Assembly: GCA_030159075.1 (NCBI GenBank)
Contig: BROG01000265.1
Coordinates: forward strand, 124,001 to 188,000
Reading direction: 5' to 3'
Origin: Atrina japonica
Lineage: Eukaryota > Mollusca > Bivalvia > Pterioida > Pinnidae
Length of the DNA stretch: 64,000 bases
Every line of letters starts with the position of its first letter. The stretch's first letter is position 1. Position numbers and translations under genes: made by a program. The notes beneath the pieces were generated by a model. The model was given only the letters and a program-made list of their open reading frames with translations, did not search any database and had not been told where the DNA came from. Positions 1 through 12,324 of this stretch are shown piece after piece.

Positions 1-3
1 TAT

Positions 4-1082
4 TGACCCATACCAGTAGGAAAAATTAACCGTTTTCCAGATAACCTTTTTACGGATCTAGAAAGACTTCGCGATAACTTCCGTTGCAAATTACAACTAC
101 TGTAGTTGGATAAATTGAACACACTTACTCCTTTATAAATATTCATTAGCATTGTTTTCGGGTACATGAAACCACGGGTAGGCAAGTGCATTTACAACCG
201 TGGTTTTACAACTATGAGGGCGCCCATCTATATAAACATCTATGCACATTCGGGGGTTCTAAATTTCTTTGATTTCGAAACCAAAATCAAATCGCCAAAA
301 GCTCGAAAATTGTAACGACGCCTTTACCTTATATCCATATAAACTGGCGAGATGTAGTCTCGTGAACCATTTCTTGACCTGGACACGTTCAAATTTTAGG
401 TAATAAAGAATAGCGACATTAAATTTACACTGACAAGAATAATCGTTTTTTTTTGTTATCCTACCTACGAGTATCGAGTGGGGAATATAAAGATTGTTTT
501 CCATAAAAATTGTCATAACCAAAAACTGAGTAGAATCATCCGCAAAATAATCAAAATGTTAATCCACCTGTCACGTTTTGTGAATTGGACAATACCTCTG
601 TCAGCGAAGTACTTCTGAAGCCAATTCATTTCCACAGATAGTTGTATGTCAATTCAATACCAAACGGCATTATGGTAATAACCTTGTTGGTAAATAAATG
701 TATACCTTCATAAATAATTCTACAGTCAAACTGGCGATGGGCACGAATGAGTTAATCGATGGGCACGAGTCAGCTAAAACATGGGTTCGAGTCAACCAAT
801 TCACTTAGGTACGAGTTGTGATGGATACGAGATGACAATAACCTATATGTTGAATTTATTCATCTGAGGTTGCCATGAGTATTACGCAACTCCGTTTGTA
901 TTTATTGTCGTTACGAGTAAAAATCATTTTTTAATCTTCAATCTCAGATTACTAGAAAGCAGAGAATCACCCAGATGCGTAATTAATGGGAAGATAATAA
1001 CTTTATATAAACATTTTCCAAAGCATATTGTTATTTAAAACAAAATTAACAACCTTACTGAGCGTAAATCGCCGATCATGGG
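4..1082 (+). repeat. Dispersed direct repeat, copy 1 (partner at 9838-10432)
   Basis: Bases 4-62 and 540-1082 align by eye with 9838-9895 and 9897-10430 in the same orientation, at very roughly 85-90% identity. Copy 1 differs by about 480 extra bases (63-540) that include a family-E repeat. The shared segment has no coding frame. It contains internal repeats of GATGGGCACGAG type. It is either a dispersed element or an old local duplication; no termini with target duplications were seen. Confidence 0.7.
325..590 (+). repeat. Family-E repeat (MITE/TIR-type), plus orientation
   Basis: This is one of at least seven relatives in the window: 10537-10872 (-), 21209-21396 (-), 27365-27635 (+), 27930-28055 (-), 47430-47607 (-) and 56323-56590 (+). 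The outer end reads like CCATATAACCTGGCGAG. The inner end contains an ATCATCCGTACGATAATC-type motif and a conserved TTGTGAATTGGACAATAC-like end. The family repeatedly occurs as opposed pairs, suggesting long terminal inverted repeats of a non-autonomous DNA transposon. Confidence 0.65.
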
Positions 1083-2729
1083 CCTTTAATCGTGCGAAAC
1101 GTAACGGAGTGCTTATTGTGACTATACAGGGCGTCCATACTTCTAAAATTTGAAGGAGCGTCTGCTTCAACTTTTTTTGTCAAAATGGTTATTGATCGAC
1201 TTTTACTAATTGATATATTATATATACAAATGTGATTATGCTTGTTGTTGCCCAGACTTATAAAGTATGGGCCATAAACAATGACCTGTAACTTATATCT
1301 ATCTTTTTGTACTAAATGTAAACCTTGAAATCACCCTCATCGACGGCTCGACTCTCGAATATCAAAACGCTACAATAAAAAGTATTTAATCGATCAGTGA
1401 CGTATGATTGTTTCATGAAATTATTGAATATACCTTTAATCAATAAGATACATTAATTTAAAATATTTAATGTTAAGTCCGTGGTAGTTTGAAGTCTCTG
1501 TTTGCTTGTTTATAGAAATGACTGCTAACACGGGTTCGGATTACTTGAGATTTTGTTATCATAATTAACCCTCTTTGCCGCTTTGAACGTTATGCAATAC
1601 AACAGTTTACATTCAAATTTCAAACTGTTCCCTCAGACACGTAGATTTTTTAAAACTTTTTATATGTTATTTATTGATGTTTATTCTACTTAGAACCATC
1701 AAAATTATTTCTTTTGCTATTAGTTTAAGTTCAAACTATAAAATGACTGGACTAAATAAACTTATAAATTATTTTAACGCTTATACAATTCACCTTTGGT
1801 TGTATTCTGTATTTCAGATAAAATAGTTTGTCGATCAACATCATTCAATCTGTTCTGACCTAATTATGAAGAAAACATTATTTTTATTAACACAGTTGCC
1901 CTCAAATAAATATATCAATATACAAGATTCGCTGCGTATTATAACAGGAGTCAATTTATTTTTACACCTGCCTCCTTGTGACAGGTACGTACTCCGTCGC
2001 GTGTTTATGCAATCTGATAGTTTGATAGTTTATTAAGCTTTAAGCCATCTGGCTTATCAGCATAAATACATATACAATATCATGTAAACACAAATATAAT
2101 AAATCACATTTACAATCAATATTTAAATACTGTAAGTGGAGTGTAAGTAAGTTTGTAAGTAAGTTGGAGGCTGAACACTAATTTTGCCTCGACCTTTCCC
2201 CAAATCTACTAAGTAAATATTATTAACTGTCTACAAGTAGTGTTTACATCAACTGACCCTAAAAGCGTCGTGATAAAAAGCGCTACAGCAATTAAACCGC
2301 AAGTGAAATTGACAGAATTCATGGAATATTAGTAGTGGGAATTTTAGTATACATGTATGTCTAGTTCTGCCGAAAACTTTAAATATGCTGCGCTTAATTA
2401 TTTTAGCAAATTTTAGATGCATATCTCATGCAATATTTACCTTGTATACTCCATGTATTTGTATATCATAGAGAGATCACCTGATAGTTATAAGGGTTCC
2501 TTCTCATTTATCCAACTTTTAATGATTTAGTTCAGTACAGGTAAATTTTTAAAGTTGGATAAGTGAAACTTCGGTCTATAGGTAAGGCAAACACCAAATG
2601 ACAATTTACTTTTACCTGCAATTAGACAGAGGTTGGAAGATCAAGAGACTCAAACAATTTTAGAATCACTTGACAATTATAATAAATGTTATTTATATAA
2701 ATATATTGTTGGGGGGTTCATCTGCAATA
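1083..2729. other. No gene recognised
   Basis: AT-rich sequence with stops in all frames. No RNA gene, tandem repeat or transposon end was recognised here. Confidence 0.5.
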
Positions 2730-3020
2730 CTATTTAACAAAATATCTACCTAAATAATATCGAATTCTTATTTCACGTTTATGGTTATCTGCACATAATC
2801 TCAAAATTGAAACAGGTAGATACCAAAACACACAAAGAAATAACAGATTATGTGAAAATTGCAATCTTTCCCTAATTGAAGATGAATACCACTTTGTTTT
2901 GATTTGCCCAAAATATACAAATCTAAGAATAAAGTACATCAAAAATACTACAGAATAAGACCTTCTACTTTCAAATTTATACAATTACTAAGTGTACAAA
3001 ATCTTATAGAATTTTCTTTT
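2730..3020 (+). mobile_element. LINE remnant: C-terminal tail of a reverse transcriptase ORF
   Basis: From 2764 to 2958 the plus frame is open and shows the typical tail of non-LTR retrotransposon ORF2 proteins: RLWLSAHNLKIETGRY, then a zinc-like CxxC (LCENCN), IEDEYHFVLICPKY and a following arginine-rich stretch. The pattern of IE.GRY, C..C, DE.HF and CP.Y is what is seen downstream of the RT domain in several LINE clades. The fragment begins abruptly and a stop follows at about 2958, so it is 5'-truncated and dead. The AT-rich stretch to about 3300, ending near an AATAAAGTGAAAGTG-like tail, may be its 3' UTR. Clade assignment is not possible from this piece alone. Confidence 0.65.
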
Positions 3021-3820
3021 ATTGGGGAGATATATAAAGGAAGCAACAAAATAAAATGGTAAAAATCAAGGTAAAATATGTTAATTTGAATAAGACATGC
3101 TTTTGCAGTAATTTCATATAACCATGTATATCATAGAACAAGCAATTTTTGTTATTATTTCTTATAATTTGATATGAATTATTATTAACTTGTACCTATG
3201 TTTTTGTGAAAACTGTAAGCCTCACTGTTGCATTTTTATTATTGTTTTCTATATCTATATAACATGTACCAATAGACCTATGGTCTAAGGATTGAAATAA
3301 AGTGAAAGTGAGGTAATTATCTATGGCTTGGTTAAAGTGTGACAGGAAAAATACACCTGAAATATTGACTGGTAAAATTTGTTATATCAAAAGTCTGACA
3401 TTTGAATTTTTCTTCATTATTTTTTAATTTTTTGCCATTGGAACAGATTCTGTCTCATGGTGTGTGTTTATACATCTTTGTTCAGATATGAAAAATGTTC
3501 ACTTTCTTAAAATCAAAGAAAACAGGGAAGCTACTCATTTGTAACTTGGCTTTTGTGCTTGGATATGAAAAATGTCCTCTTTCTTAGAATAAAAGTAAAT
3601 AGATTTACTGGTATTTTTTAGCTTGGCCTCTTCACCTCATGCATATTCCCCCTTTTTTCTTCACTTAGTAAAATTTAATATTTAATGGTTATGATCCACA
3701 ATTTGTACGTAATACTCTCTCTCGCACCCCATTTCTCTCCTTCCCTCCCTCCCGGCCTGTCTCTCAACATAAGCTGTAACTGAATTATAAAAAATCAAAT
3801 TTTTTTTATCAATCATTTCA
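3021..3820. other. No gene recognised (possible LINE 3' UTR, then AT-rich DNA)
   Basis: No open frame of interest. Pyrimidine-rich stretch near 3710-3770. Confidence 0.4.
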
Positions 3821-4004
3821 GAGACAGTAAAAACCGTGGTCCCGTGTCACAGTAGGTGTCGGCACGTTAAAGAACACTCACTGCTCAATGGCCGTAAGTG
3901 CCGAGCATAGGCCAAAATTTTAAGCCCTTCACCGGCATTTGACGACGTCTCCATATGAGTGAAATATTCTTGAGTGGGACTTAAACAATAAACAAACAAA
4001 CAAT
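3821..4004 (+). mobile_element. SINE family 1, body and tail only
   Basis: The copy starts at the GAGACAGTAAAAACC motif and contains the conserved body (CCCGTGTCACAGTAGGTGTC, CACGTTAAAGAA, GTGCCGAGCATAGGCC, GAGTGGGAC). It ends in AATAAACAAACAAACAA. The tRNA-like head is missing, so it is 5'-truncated. The other copies in the window define the full unit. Confidence 0.85.
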
Positions 4005-4288
4005 CAATTATTTGAATTATACATTTTTTTCTCACTGAAACAGTTTATCTCTCTTTTAAACCTGAAATTATAAAAAGTAATATGTCCAAAATTTGTAGTT
4101 ATTTTTAGTTACAAGCCATAAGTTTTTTATCTTATAAATTTTACAAATTTACATGTGAATTATACATTTTTTCTTTCTCTCTGTCACATTGTTTATTCTC
4201 TCTATCTTAAAATTTAATTAATAAGATCCAAATTTGTGGTCTTTATATACATTATATATCCACTCTTTCAGCTTTGTTATTGAGTTTA

Positions 4289-4663
4289 TTTGTTTGTTTG
4301 TTTATTGTTGTTTAACGTCCCACTCAAGAATCTTTCACTCATATAGTTTGTTTGTTTGTTTATTGTTGTTTAACGTCCCACTCAAGAATCTTTCACTCAT
4401 ATGGAGACGTCACCAATGCCGGTGAAGGGCTTCAAATTTTTGGCCTATGCTCGACACCTATGGCCATTGAGCAGTGAGGGTTCTTTAACGTGCAGGCACT
4501 CACTGTGACACGGGACCTCGGTTTTTACTGTCTCAGTCCGAAGGACAGGGGAGCGTATCCGAGTTGGTAACCATTTCACATACTTCCCTGCCCAATCCGA
4601 GGATCGAACCCGGGTCGCATTGGTGAAAAGCGAGTGCGCTAACCACTGCGCTACCCGGACACC
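4289..4663 (-). mobile_element. SINE family 1, full copy with tRNA-like head; extra tail copy at 4289-4346
   Basis: Read on the minus strand, the head (4663 downward) has an A-box-like TAGCGCAGTGGTTAGCGC and a B-box GGGTTCGATCC. It continues into the family body and ends in the TTAAACAACAATAAACAAAC tail. A second, tail-only piece (4289-4346) lies directly downstream, as if a copy landed in the tail of another. The head variant differs from that of the next copy. Confidence 0.85.
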
Positions 4664-4664
4664 T

Positions 4665-4893
4665 CTCACACTCATATAGAGACGTCACCAAATGCCGGTG
4701 AAGGGCTTCAAATTTTGGCCTATGCTCGGCACTTACTGCCATTGAGCAGTGAGGGTTCTTTAACGTGCCGACACCTACTGTGACACGGGACCTCCAGTTT
4801 TCACTGTCTAATCCGAAAGACAGGAAACCAACCTGTTGCCGGCGGGACTCGAACTCATGATCCAGAGTCAAGCGCGCTACCGACTGAACCAGG
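4665..4893 (-). mobile_element. SINE family 1, second head variant
   Basis: The minus-strand head has a TCAGTCGGTAGCGCGC A-box region and a GAGTTCGAGTCCC B-box, joined to the same body as the neighbour at 4347-4663. The 3' tail ends at the SINE junction near 4665. The two adjacent copies therefore share a body but carry different tRNA-like heads. Confidence 0.85.
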
Positions 4894-6798
4894 TGTTATT
4901 GAGTTAAGAACCATACAAATTTTTATTTATCTCATGAATTTTACACCTTCACATGTGAATTATACAATTACATTTTTTTCTCTGTCACACTTTTTATTCT
5001 CTCTGAAAACTTAAAGACAGATAAAACATGCAAAAGCAAAACATAAATTTACAGTTAGGTGGAACAAATTTTCTAGATTTTTACAAACCTAACACCTTAG
5101 AATTACTATAAAAATAATTAACTGTGCCTAATTAGGAAAGTTGGATAAGTGAGAATAGATGAGTATTAAAAGTTAGACAAATGAGAAGACGCCACCCACA
5201 CCGTTATAAGGATGCATGTCTTATTATTAGGCTAAACTCGCCAAAAAAAAACAACAACCCATTGTGCGTGACCATCTGTGTGAATCCGCTATTGCAAAAT
5301 GTACTTCTAGTAAATATAATTCAACGAATGTAACCGAGTGTCAAGGAAACACGTGCGATTTTTCGTCAACAGACATAAATCGAAGACGGAAACCGATGCA
5401 AGTGCTTTTATTGATTTCATATTCATGCCGGAAGAATAAGCGACGTAGCTTCACCGGAGTGGCTTTCTTTCTTTTCTTTCTTTACTCAAAGCAATATAAG
5501 TGGAAATTTTAGTTGACGAAAATTTTACATGCAGATTTATTTCAATATTTTATCTCAATATATCAGAAAGAGACCATACTGTGATTAAAGGAACAATGCA
5601 TGCGTATGTATTTATTAGATTTGAATTGTCAGATAGACATGTAACCCAATGATCACGTTCATCTGAACCCTTGTGTTTTGTTTCATATTCAGAAGAAAAA
5701 TGCAGTTACTTCGGCAATGTTTGATTCACATAAAATTGATACCCCCCCCCCCCAAAAAAAAATGCCGAATGCCAGAGTTTACAGGAGATGCTCTGCGGGT
5801 GTATGTTTTAATTTTCCATTTTTTAACCCCAAAAAGGCACTTTTGTTTTTGTTTCTAGATACAGAAATTCAAATATGTGTCCCGAGGTTCTGTCCCCAGA
5901 AAAATTCCAGTTTGATTGAGACGACATATAGCTTCTAGGCATTAAATTGGGCCATTGAAAAAGTTTCAAATCGTAATTCTCCTTTTGATTCGCTATGTAT
6001 ATTTTATATCAAACGTATCAAATCTTAAACCTTTGCTGTACTTTTGATTCTAACTGACACAGCGTACAATTTCGAAAATTTACAGACATCCACCGCACAT
6101 TTATTCCTTATTAAATTCAATCTATTTATTAATCATGTATAAGTGACGGGGGCATATGTAATCTTTATTTTTCATTATTGAAAGTGAATAGAATTGTACA
6201 TATGGTGAAGGAGTGGTTCCAGATTTCAATTTTTTAAAGGCATGGGGTGAATTAAAATATTATTAAATTACAAGTGTTGTATGATATATACTTCCAAACC
6301 TATTTTTAAACGTGCTAGCTAGTGAACGTGACAAGAACCAGCTAAGAAATATGTTCCTTCTGAAAATTTTGAGATGTTTTAAAATACGCCAATTAAGGCA
6401 ATTCTAACTTTCGGAAAATAAAAATAAACTGTGCTGTTTTTGATTTTTGTCCTGAAGGTACCACATGCATAGGCGTAGTAACGGGGTGGGGGTTGGGCCG
6501 CCCCTCCTTTTCACGGTGTTAAATTGGAAATGATATACATTATTTTGAATCAAGAATCCCACGATCTAAATTTAGATTTAAAAAAAATGGGTGTTATTAT
6601 TGCGTATTCAAGTGACGAAATATAGCCTTGCTGAACGCGACATTTTCATAAAAAAGTTTGCCCCCTTTTTATTTGCTTTATTTTAAAAAGCCTCCCCAAT
6701 AAAGGGGGTTACAGAGAAAATGTCGCATGTACAGGTGACAAATGCTAGGTGATTCCGCGTAATGTTTCCCAGGATATTTTTAATTCTATAAGCTGGGT
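4894..6798. other. No gene recognised
   Basis: An orphan 82-codon frame lies at 5264-5512 (+). It has no recognisable domain and a C-terminus that is mostly low-complexity Phe/Lys, so I do not call it a gene. There is a poly-C/poly-A junction near 5743-5762. The rest is AT-rich. Confidence 0.4.
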
Positions 6799-7011
6799 GC
6801 ACAGGTACTTCTATCAAAATCTAGTCTCCGCTTGAGTTTTTTCTCGTGAATTGTTGACTAATTAAAGATTTTAAATGTTTCTCGGGTCTTCTGATTAGTA
6901 ACAAAGTCAATAAGAAGACGCGAGAACCATTTTAAATCTTTAAATCGCAAACACTTCACGAGAAAAAATTTCAATCATCAGAGACTAGATCCAGTACACA
7001 AGTACCTGTGC
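6799..7011. repeat. Foldback element with ~95-bp arms
   Basis: The left arm (6799-6893, beginning GCACAGGTACTT) pairs with the right arm (6914-7011, ending AAGTACCTGTGC). Shared internal blocks are ATCTAGTCTC, TTTTTTCTCGTGAA, AAAGATTT and TCTTCT. The arms are diverged but collinear over their length with a loop of only about 20 bases. The structure is a foldback MITE; no coding capacity. Confidence 0.75.
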
Positions 7012-7143
7012 CTGGGAGAGGTCAATATACAGCTTTAGATCAGATACAAAATTTAAACCTGTTTACCTCTATAAGTATCACGTGTCGTGGAACCGAATTG
7101 GTAAACTCGGCGAACTCAACATATACATTTCATGCTCTAATTC

Positions 7144-7548
7144 CAGGGCCTAAAGTCACCAAATTTACTCAATACTCAAGCTCAACTTTTATCTCATTAT
7201 TTTGACTATAAAATCGTTTGTAAAATATTTGGGTTTGAATGATAAGAAAGCATATTATTATATTTTTATCATTCACATATAAATTTTTGCGTCATAATTA
7301 GGATTTTCCTGTAAAAATGATTAAATATGTTGAGTATGGTACTCAAAATTTGTGTATGTACTCAAATATTATTTTAATATTTCTGAAGTTTTCTTCAAAT
7401 GAGCAATGATTTTGATCATTATTTACAATGATATGCCATCAGTATGCAAACATGTCCAGTTACAGAATAAATTTTGCGTGTTTTTACCTTAAAATCATGA
7501 AAAGTTAGTTGAGCTTGAGCACTAAGTAAATTTGGTGACTTTGGGCCC

Positions 7549-7550
<2 letters not shown>
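7144..7550. mobile_element. TIR MITE family 1, complete copy
   Basis: The termini are inverted repeats starting CAGGGCCYAAAGTCACC and continuing through AAATTTACTCA and CAAGCTCAACT for about 44 bp. A second complete copy with the same interior is at 16977-17377 and a 3' fragment is at 10437-10556. Starting with CAGGG is typical of hAT-type TIRs, but I could not show an 8-bp target duplication because the right flank is a (TA)n tract. No transposase is encoded. Confidence 0.8.

Positions 7551-7592
<42 letters not shown>
7551..7592. repeat. (TA)n microsatellite abutting the MITE
   Basis: Near-perfect TA dinucleotides directly at the right TIR of the MITE. Confidence 0.95.
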
Positions 7593-7600
<8 letters not shown>

Positions 7601-8962
7601 AAGGCCATATATATTATATCTCATATATTAAAAGGCCCAATATTCCTGTGTAATAACAATATCAGCGATTTATTAAACACTACCGGAACTTCTTGCAAAC
7701 ACATATTTTATCAAGTTTATAAACTTCAACCCCATAACCCCTCTTTAGACCCACCATGCCATACTGAACGGAGAATATATGTAGGTATCGGTGTCAACAT
7801 ATTTGAGTTTGATAAAATATTATCACAGAATCATAAACATTTTTTAAAAATAATTTCAAATAGTTTTTCTTTTTAACTAAGTATTTTATTTATCGTTGGT
7901 GTATTGGACAAAGTGTTTTCTCAGTGAAGTCGAATTATCACATCTTTCGATGTTAAAAACCACAGGTCGACCTCCAGCTCCACCGCGCAATGCATTTCAT
8001 CCCGTTTCCATTGTATACAATTATTTATTTTCAAAATGTTTTCAAGATTCTAACATTATGTTTAGGTTACAGTAGGTTTCATTCTGTACTCCAACTTATA
8101 CGGCCAGATCCTCATCAATGCATACGCGATACCAGCCTCGCATCTAGCCTACATGTTGAGAAATATGTGTACATGTACTTTTAAAAAATCAAATTGCTTT
8201 AATATCTCGTAGTATTTTTCAAAGATGTACCGTGCAAGAGCACTTTTAGCACACTAGAGGTATACAATCATTTGTGTTTACAGTATTTTATTGTTTATAG
8301 CATTATTCTTCATTGTTATAAATATTCTGAAAGGAAAAAAAAAAGAAAAAGGAACAAAAGTCTTAGTGCTAAAAAATCATTACAAATATTTGCGGGTCAC
8401 GATGTTAAGTTAAACCGTATTAGATCTTTAAAATAAATGAATATTAACGAGATCTATGATATCTATACACATTATTTTTACTAAAAATCATCTATTTTTT
8501 TACAGAAAGTCCATAAGTAGATAATTAAAAAGTTTTTAAATTTTTTCGTTGAACGTAAATTTTCAAAACATAAAATCAAGCCAACAAGATGAAGCGCTGT
8601 GTGTAAATCAATCGCCGACACATTTTTTTTGTGACATAACTTAAACCATTGTTTACGTCAAGATTCAGAAAAGTAAGACAAGACCCTCTTTTCCTGTGGG
8701 CTGACACATACAAATTTTTAATATTTCTGAAGTTTTCTTTAAAGGCCCATGACCGTTTAAATAGACCAACATGAAATATCGTAAAACGTTTTCCGAATCA
8801 CAAATTATACAATTTAAAGACATACTAATCAAAACTACACACTTGCACTTGCACTGCAATTAGTCAGAACCTATATGGCTCTGTGGAATGTTGGTAAACT
8901 CGGACCCATATCAATTCTTACCCGTCTCAACTCGAATCCTCTTTGGCTAAGTCATGCCTACT
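7593..8962. other. No gene recognised
   Basis: Open frames here are short and low in complexity. 8707-8750 resembles an internal piece of MITE family 1 (TATTTCTGAAGTTTTCTT). Confidence 0.4.
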
Positions 8963-9046
8963 ATCATGTTTCCACTTTTTGATTTACCAGGGGTTTTACC
9001 AAAAAGTGGAAACATGATAATTTACCAAAAAGTGGAAACATGATAA
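8963..9046. repeat. 19-bp perfect hairpin plus direct copy
   Basis: ATCATGTTTCCACTTTTTG (8963-8981) is followed after 18 bases by its exact reverse complement (9000-9018). A direct second copy of the right arm with its TTTACC lead is at about 9021-9046. The unit is small and has no known function. Confidence 0.85.
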
Positions 9047-9837
9047 TTCGTTTGATTGACTCGTAACTAAAAGAATATTAATTGGAAGAGCCGTATAGGT
9101 CTACCAAGGTAAAATGGCACATCCGGTTTCAGTTAATAACCAAAACAGTACAGTCTATTTTCCAAAAATAGGTTTAACAGGTAAACATATTGCCTTGCAT
9201 GGACTCAATGCATTGCTGGAGCTCTAATAGTTGTGTGTCGACAAGTAGCTTGTCACCCCTGTTATGATTTAATTAGACTCGTTGTGTTTGTAAACATGTT
9301 CCGATTTACCTGGGCAGACCTGTAGCCATCGTTTTACTGACTTGTACACTATGACATAGGAATGATGGTTACACCGATGACTTAGTTTCAAGCATATAGG
9401 AAAAAAAACGGGCTCGATCATTATTGTACGTAGGAATAATGAATAACCGTTACGCTTTTTGGATTGTTTTACTCCGTTCCATTTTCTTTTTTTATTTTGG
9501 AATATCATGTGACATCGACAGAATGTCGGGCAAGATCGCTTCCGGTTTCGTAATATTTACATTGACAACTTACAATGATTTCGTGTCTCACTTCTTCTCC
9601 TAGGATTTAATTGTTGATAGATGTTAGAATTCTTTCTTGTAAAAACTACAAGTGTCGTCACTTTCTGGTAGGCTGCTTTTAACATCTGGCATCTAGCAAT
9701 ACATGATATCTAGATTCCAGGTCATATATAAGATAAAATGTTTAACTGGAAGTGGTGCTACCCACATTTTTCTCTGAAGTTGCATACTATTATGACAAAA
9801 CTTAGCAGAAGGATAAACTCCAAACAGGTCTTTTTTA
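9047..9837. other. No gene recognised
   Basis: A 79-codon minus frame at 9269-9508 has no recognisable domain. Confidence 0.4.
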
Positions 9838-10432
9838 TCCATACCAGTAGAAAAAATAATCCGTTTTCCAGATAATTTGTTTACGGATATAGAAAAATCA
9901 AAAGGTTAATCCGCCCTGCCACGTTTTGTGAATTGGACAACAGCTCTGTCAGCGAAGTAATTCCGAAGCCAATTCATTATCAGAGATAGTTGTATGACCT
10001 TTCAATACCAAACGGCATTATGATAATTACCTAGTGGGTAAGTACACGTATACCTTCATAAATAATTCTACAATCAAACAGGCGATGGGCACGAGTGAAT
10101 TAATTGATGGGCACAAGTCAGTTAAAACATCGGTACGAATTAACCAGTTCACTTAGGTACGAGTTGTGTAAGGTACAAGATGACCATAACCCATGTGTTG
10201 AACTTATTCATCTGATGTTGCCTTGAATATTACGCAACTCCATTTGTATTTATTGTCGTTACGAGTAAAAATTATTTTTTGATCTTCGAGCTAAAATTAC
10301 TAGAAAACAGAGAATCACTTAGAAGCGTAATTAAGGGGAAGATAATAACTTTATATAAGCATTTTGCAAAGCACATTATCATTTAAAACAAAATTAACAA
10401 CCTTGCTGAGCGTAAACCGCCGGTCATGGACA
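9838..10432 (+). repeat. Dispersed direct repeat, copy 2
   Basis: Partner of 4-62 plus 540-1082. Here the ~480-bp stretch of copy 1 is absent except for the last part of the family-E repeat (about 9893-9945). A family-E copy in opposite orientation lies downstream (10537-10872), so this segment sits between opposed family-E arms, as expected for the interior of a long-TIR element. Confidence 0.7.
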
Positions 10433-10436
10433 ATAC

Positions 10437-10556
10437 CTTTCACCTTTATTTACAGTTGTATGTCATCAATAAACACTTGTCCATGTACAGAAGAAAGTTT
10501 GCGTGTTTTGCCTTAAAATCATGAAACGTTAGTAAATATGGCGACGTCGGGCCATA
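10437..10556 (+). mobile_element. MITE family 1, 3' fragment
   Basis: Matches the 3' half of the copies at 7144 and 16977 (TTTACAGTTGTATG, TTTGCGTGTTTT, CCTTAAAATCATGAAA) and ends near TCGGGCC. The 5' half is absent. Confidence 0.6.
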
Positions 10557-10872
10557 ATGCACATGACTTGCCGATGGGCGGAGTAACATTTTGATTAAGG
10601 ATAATTCTGAGTAATCGGTTACGGCAAGATACACTGAGAAAACGTTTTATTCGTCATGTTGTAAATTTTGAATTTACTGGGTGGGTGTAAATTCAAAATT
10701 AACAACGACTTATTTCTCACTAGATACTCGTAAATATGGTGACAAAAAAGAGCGACTACACTTGTAAGCGTAATTTTAACGTTGTTATGCTTTTTTTACG
10801 TAAAACTTAAATTCGTCCTGGTCAAGAAAGGTCACACTGGGCCCCATCGGGTTAAATAGAATTTGCTATATC
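10537..10872 (-). repeat. Family-E repeat, minus orientation
   Basis: Reverse complement of the family seen at 325-590. An extra ~60 bp near 10650-10710 holds a GTAAATTTTGAATTTAC-like short inverted repeat. It ends at the CCCCATCGGGTTAAATAG-type outer edge. Confidence 0.6.
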
Positions 10873-11102
10873 CACAATGAATCATATGACGCGTTTATTA
10901 TTCCGTTCAAAAATTCCTCTCCTCGACCTTATTTTTCTAACCTACATATTTATTATTTCTGAAAGAAATTTACTCACTGAACAATGTCGATGCTACATTA
11001 AACAAACTATATTATAAGAGGAAAAGTCGCGTGATATTTCCTGTTGAGACAGTTGTTGTTCTTCTTACAAAAGCTGCATAGCTAATGACTAATGTTAAAA
11101 TA

Positions 11103-11448
11103 CGTATATATATATATATATATATACAGCCTTCTGAGAAACTGTTAATTACCGCAAAAAATCGAACACATAGCATAGGCGTTGGAAGCAAATTGAAAGT
11201 GGGGGAGGGGCAAAACCAACTTAAAACACACACACACACCAGAAACGTTTGGGGGCTAAGCTCCAATTTTCAACACCTTTGTCTATCTTTGCAAAAAAGT
11301 GGGGGGCTAAGCCCCCCCCCCCCTCCCCCCGGTTCCGACGCCTATGCATAGCTTGTGTATACAACTTAGGGAGAACAAAAGGTGAGAAAGTAATTTTCCC
11401 CAGACTGGGCCCATTTTGGATAGAGAGAGAGAGAGAGAGAGAATGAGA
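11103..11448. repeat. Simple-sequence patch: (TA)n, (CA)n, poly-C and (GA)n
   Basis: (TA)n at 11103-11128, (CA)n at 11226-11238, a C-run near 11310-11330 and (GA)n at 11421-11442. The overlapping frames are low-complexity and not coding. Confidence 0.85.
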
Positions 11449-11626
11449 ATCTTATAGTGAATCGAAATTAAACTTGTTATTTGTTCTTTGCACAATATAT
11501 GTTATTATAAGATATTAATGTTAATAATCATTGAATTGAAAGTTTAGCTTGGAACTCACCATGTCGCCTTGACTGGTGAACTACTTTCGATTTCTAATTT
11601 GTATACGCATGTCATTCCGGAAAGCG

Positions 11627-11815
11627 AAAAGGCGACGTTCGGTAGGTTTTCGTGTTAAACAAGGCGAAAAGGCGACGTTCGGTGGATTTTCGCATTTAAA
11701 CAAGACGAAAAGGCGACGTTTGATGGATTTTCGCATTTAAACAAGGCGAAAAGGCGACGTTTGGCGGGTTTTCGTGTTTTACAGAAATTGAAAAGGCGAC
11801 GTTCGGTGGGTTTCG
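11627..11815. repeat. Minisatellite, ~41-bp unit, about 4.6 copies
   Basis: Each unit begins AAAAGGCGACGTTCGGTGG and occurs at 11627, 11667, 11708, 11749 and 11791 (period 40-42). The unit is CpG-rich against the AT-rich surroundings. A minus open frame through it only reflects the period and is not called. Confidence 0.9.
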
Positions 11816-12281
11816 TTTGGCGTGAGTTACATACTATAAAATAAACTTCGCACATTTCTTGTTTGACGTCACATATATTATTATATAACTTTTGACAGTT
11901 CTATTTTGTAAATAAACACATGGGTGTGAAATCATTTTTATTTTATCAAAACTGCAAATGAATAACGACAATATTAGGAAAACTTAACATTTCTGTTTGC
12001 AAGTCTTGCATGAGTCGTCACTAAAAATTAAACTAAGTCTATACAATTGTGTGTCAATACTAAATTTATATATTATATAGATATTACTGTACTGGCGGCA
12101 CCGTTACAAAAGTACTCAGCTCTATCCAATTTACCGATCCGGTTTCACTCTATATCTTAAATTTATCAATTAATCCAAGGTTTAATATTGTCATTTTTAA
12201 GAATTAATACCCAGGTGAATGCTAATCCTGCCTTTTTATACGGTAGTCAAAAACTGGAGCAAACCTTATTTCATTTCTAAA

Positions 12282-12324
<43 letters not shown>

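Noticed and set aside
4445..4871. Minus-strand frames of 76 and 112 codons
   Set aside because: Translations of two adjacent SINE copies; sister copies give the same peptides with stops.
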